Shown here piece by piece: positions 63,515 through 64,000 of a stretch of DNA of 64,000 bases. Below the pieces are notes generated by a model. It saw only the letters and a program-made list of their open reading frames with translations. It did not search any database and was not told where the DNA came from. The translations under genes and the position numbers were made by a program. Location of the stretch: the NCBI GenBank assembly GCA_004369085.1, contig ML210225.1:1-64000 (forward strand). The letters are read 5' to 3'. Position 1 is the stretch's first letter; each line of letters starts with the position of its first letter. The stretch is from Coprinopsis marcescibilis (taxonomy: Eukaryota; Basidiomycota; Agaricomycetes; Agaricales; Psathyrellaceae).

Positions 63515-64000
63515 TTGTGGGATAGGTCTGGACTGGGGTTGGGGTTTGGGTGCGCTGTACAAATAGGAGAACCTTCGGAAGGAGTCTGAGAGTGCAGAGT
63601 TGAGACAAATGTGAGAGTTAATATTGGTGCGTGTTTAATGTTGTAAGAGATGGAACTGGAGGCTTGGGAATACAGTAAGGGAAGGGTGTCTAAGTTGTAG
63701 GTTATATACCGTCACGTTTGCCTACTTTTGGTGGAATGGAGCTCCAAGCTCGTCCTATGATTTCAGTCTGTTGGAGCGCGGAGAGTTGTTGTGCGTACTA
63801 TCATTACGCGGTGGTTGGATCGCGTGACGTCATGCCACTGAAAACGTGTGCGGCGTCCTTGGTCCTGCTGAACTCTGGAGTGTTGGATTCAAGGATTGAA
63901 CAGTCTAGAAGATTCAATAGATAGCGACTATGCTACACGTGTATTGAAGACATCAGAAAGATCTAGCATTGATATTGAGTACGTACTATGTAAGAGATAT
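63515..64000. other. Window end, promoter of the membrane-protein gene
   Basis: This is upstream of the minus-strand membrane-protein gene. No gene was supported in the last 490 bp; an open frame at 63718-63924 (+) shows no family signal. Confidence 0.4.

Overview
The window reads as nuclear DNA of a filamentous basidiomycete, most likely an agaricomycete. Genes on both strands are broken by many short GT-AG introns, mostly 42-100 nt. The proteins are of fungal type (Blm10, AIM18, Tim21, biotin synthase), and a tandem pair of F-box proteins has the sequence style common in mushroom-forming fungi. There is no operon structure, no CRISPR array and no complete transposon that I can recognise. 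All exon models are my own reading of splice sites and family motifs. No search or alignment program was run.

Layout. 1-6.3 kb: a choline/ethanolamine kinase (+) converges on a TIS11/tristetraprolin-type CCCH zinc-finger protein (-). 6.3-11.3 kb: a gene-poor stretch with only scattered coding-like fragments. 11.3-19.8 kb: a small unrecognised gene (+) and then the large proteasome activator gene BLM10 (-). 19.8-31.9 kb: a dense housekeeping block with an AIM18-type chalcone-isomerase-like protein, a phytanoyl-CoA-dioxygenase-like protein, histone H3, TIM21, V-ATPase subunit F, an Ecd/SGT1-type protein, AP-3 sigma and Mediator subunit 6. 33.3-34.4 kb: a C2H2 transcription factor with a long empty upstream region. 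38-41 kb: ribosomal protein S27 diverging from a BTG/Tob-domain protein. 43-52 kb: a small unrecognised gene, biotin synthase, a degenerate REX4-like exonuclease, MCM5, tRNA-Thr(AGT) and COP9 signalosome subunit 6. 52.9-59.0 kb: a FRAY/SPAK-type Ste20 kinase and a CBS-PB1 membrane-anchored protein. 59.1-62.8 kb: two F-box genes that form a tandem duplication. 62.9-63.5 kb: a small multi-pass membrane protein.

The genes are mostly unrelated housekeeping functions: replication, transcription, translation, proteasome and signalosome, mitochondrial import, vacuolar acidification, vesicle coats, phospholipid and biotin synthesis. Two of them, the TIS11-type and BTG/Tob-type proteins, belong to families that act through the CCR4-NOT deadenylase.

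The most unusual points are: (1) an intact seven-exon REX4-like gene in which every catalytic residue of the DEDDh exonuclease site appears to be replaced; (2) very small coding exons in unrelated genes (9 and 8 nt at the end of BLM10, the latter restoring its YYA tail; 21 nt in TIS11; 21 nt in BIO2; a 3-nt ATG-only coding exon in RPS27); (3) a histone H3 whose tail has two one-residue insertions around the K23-K36 region; (4) a GC-AG final intron in MCM5; and (5) a FRAY-type kinase with a long insertion in the activation segment.
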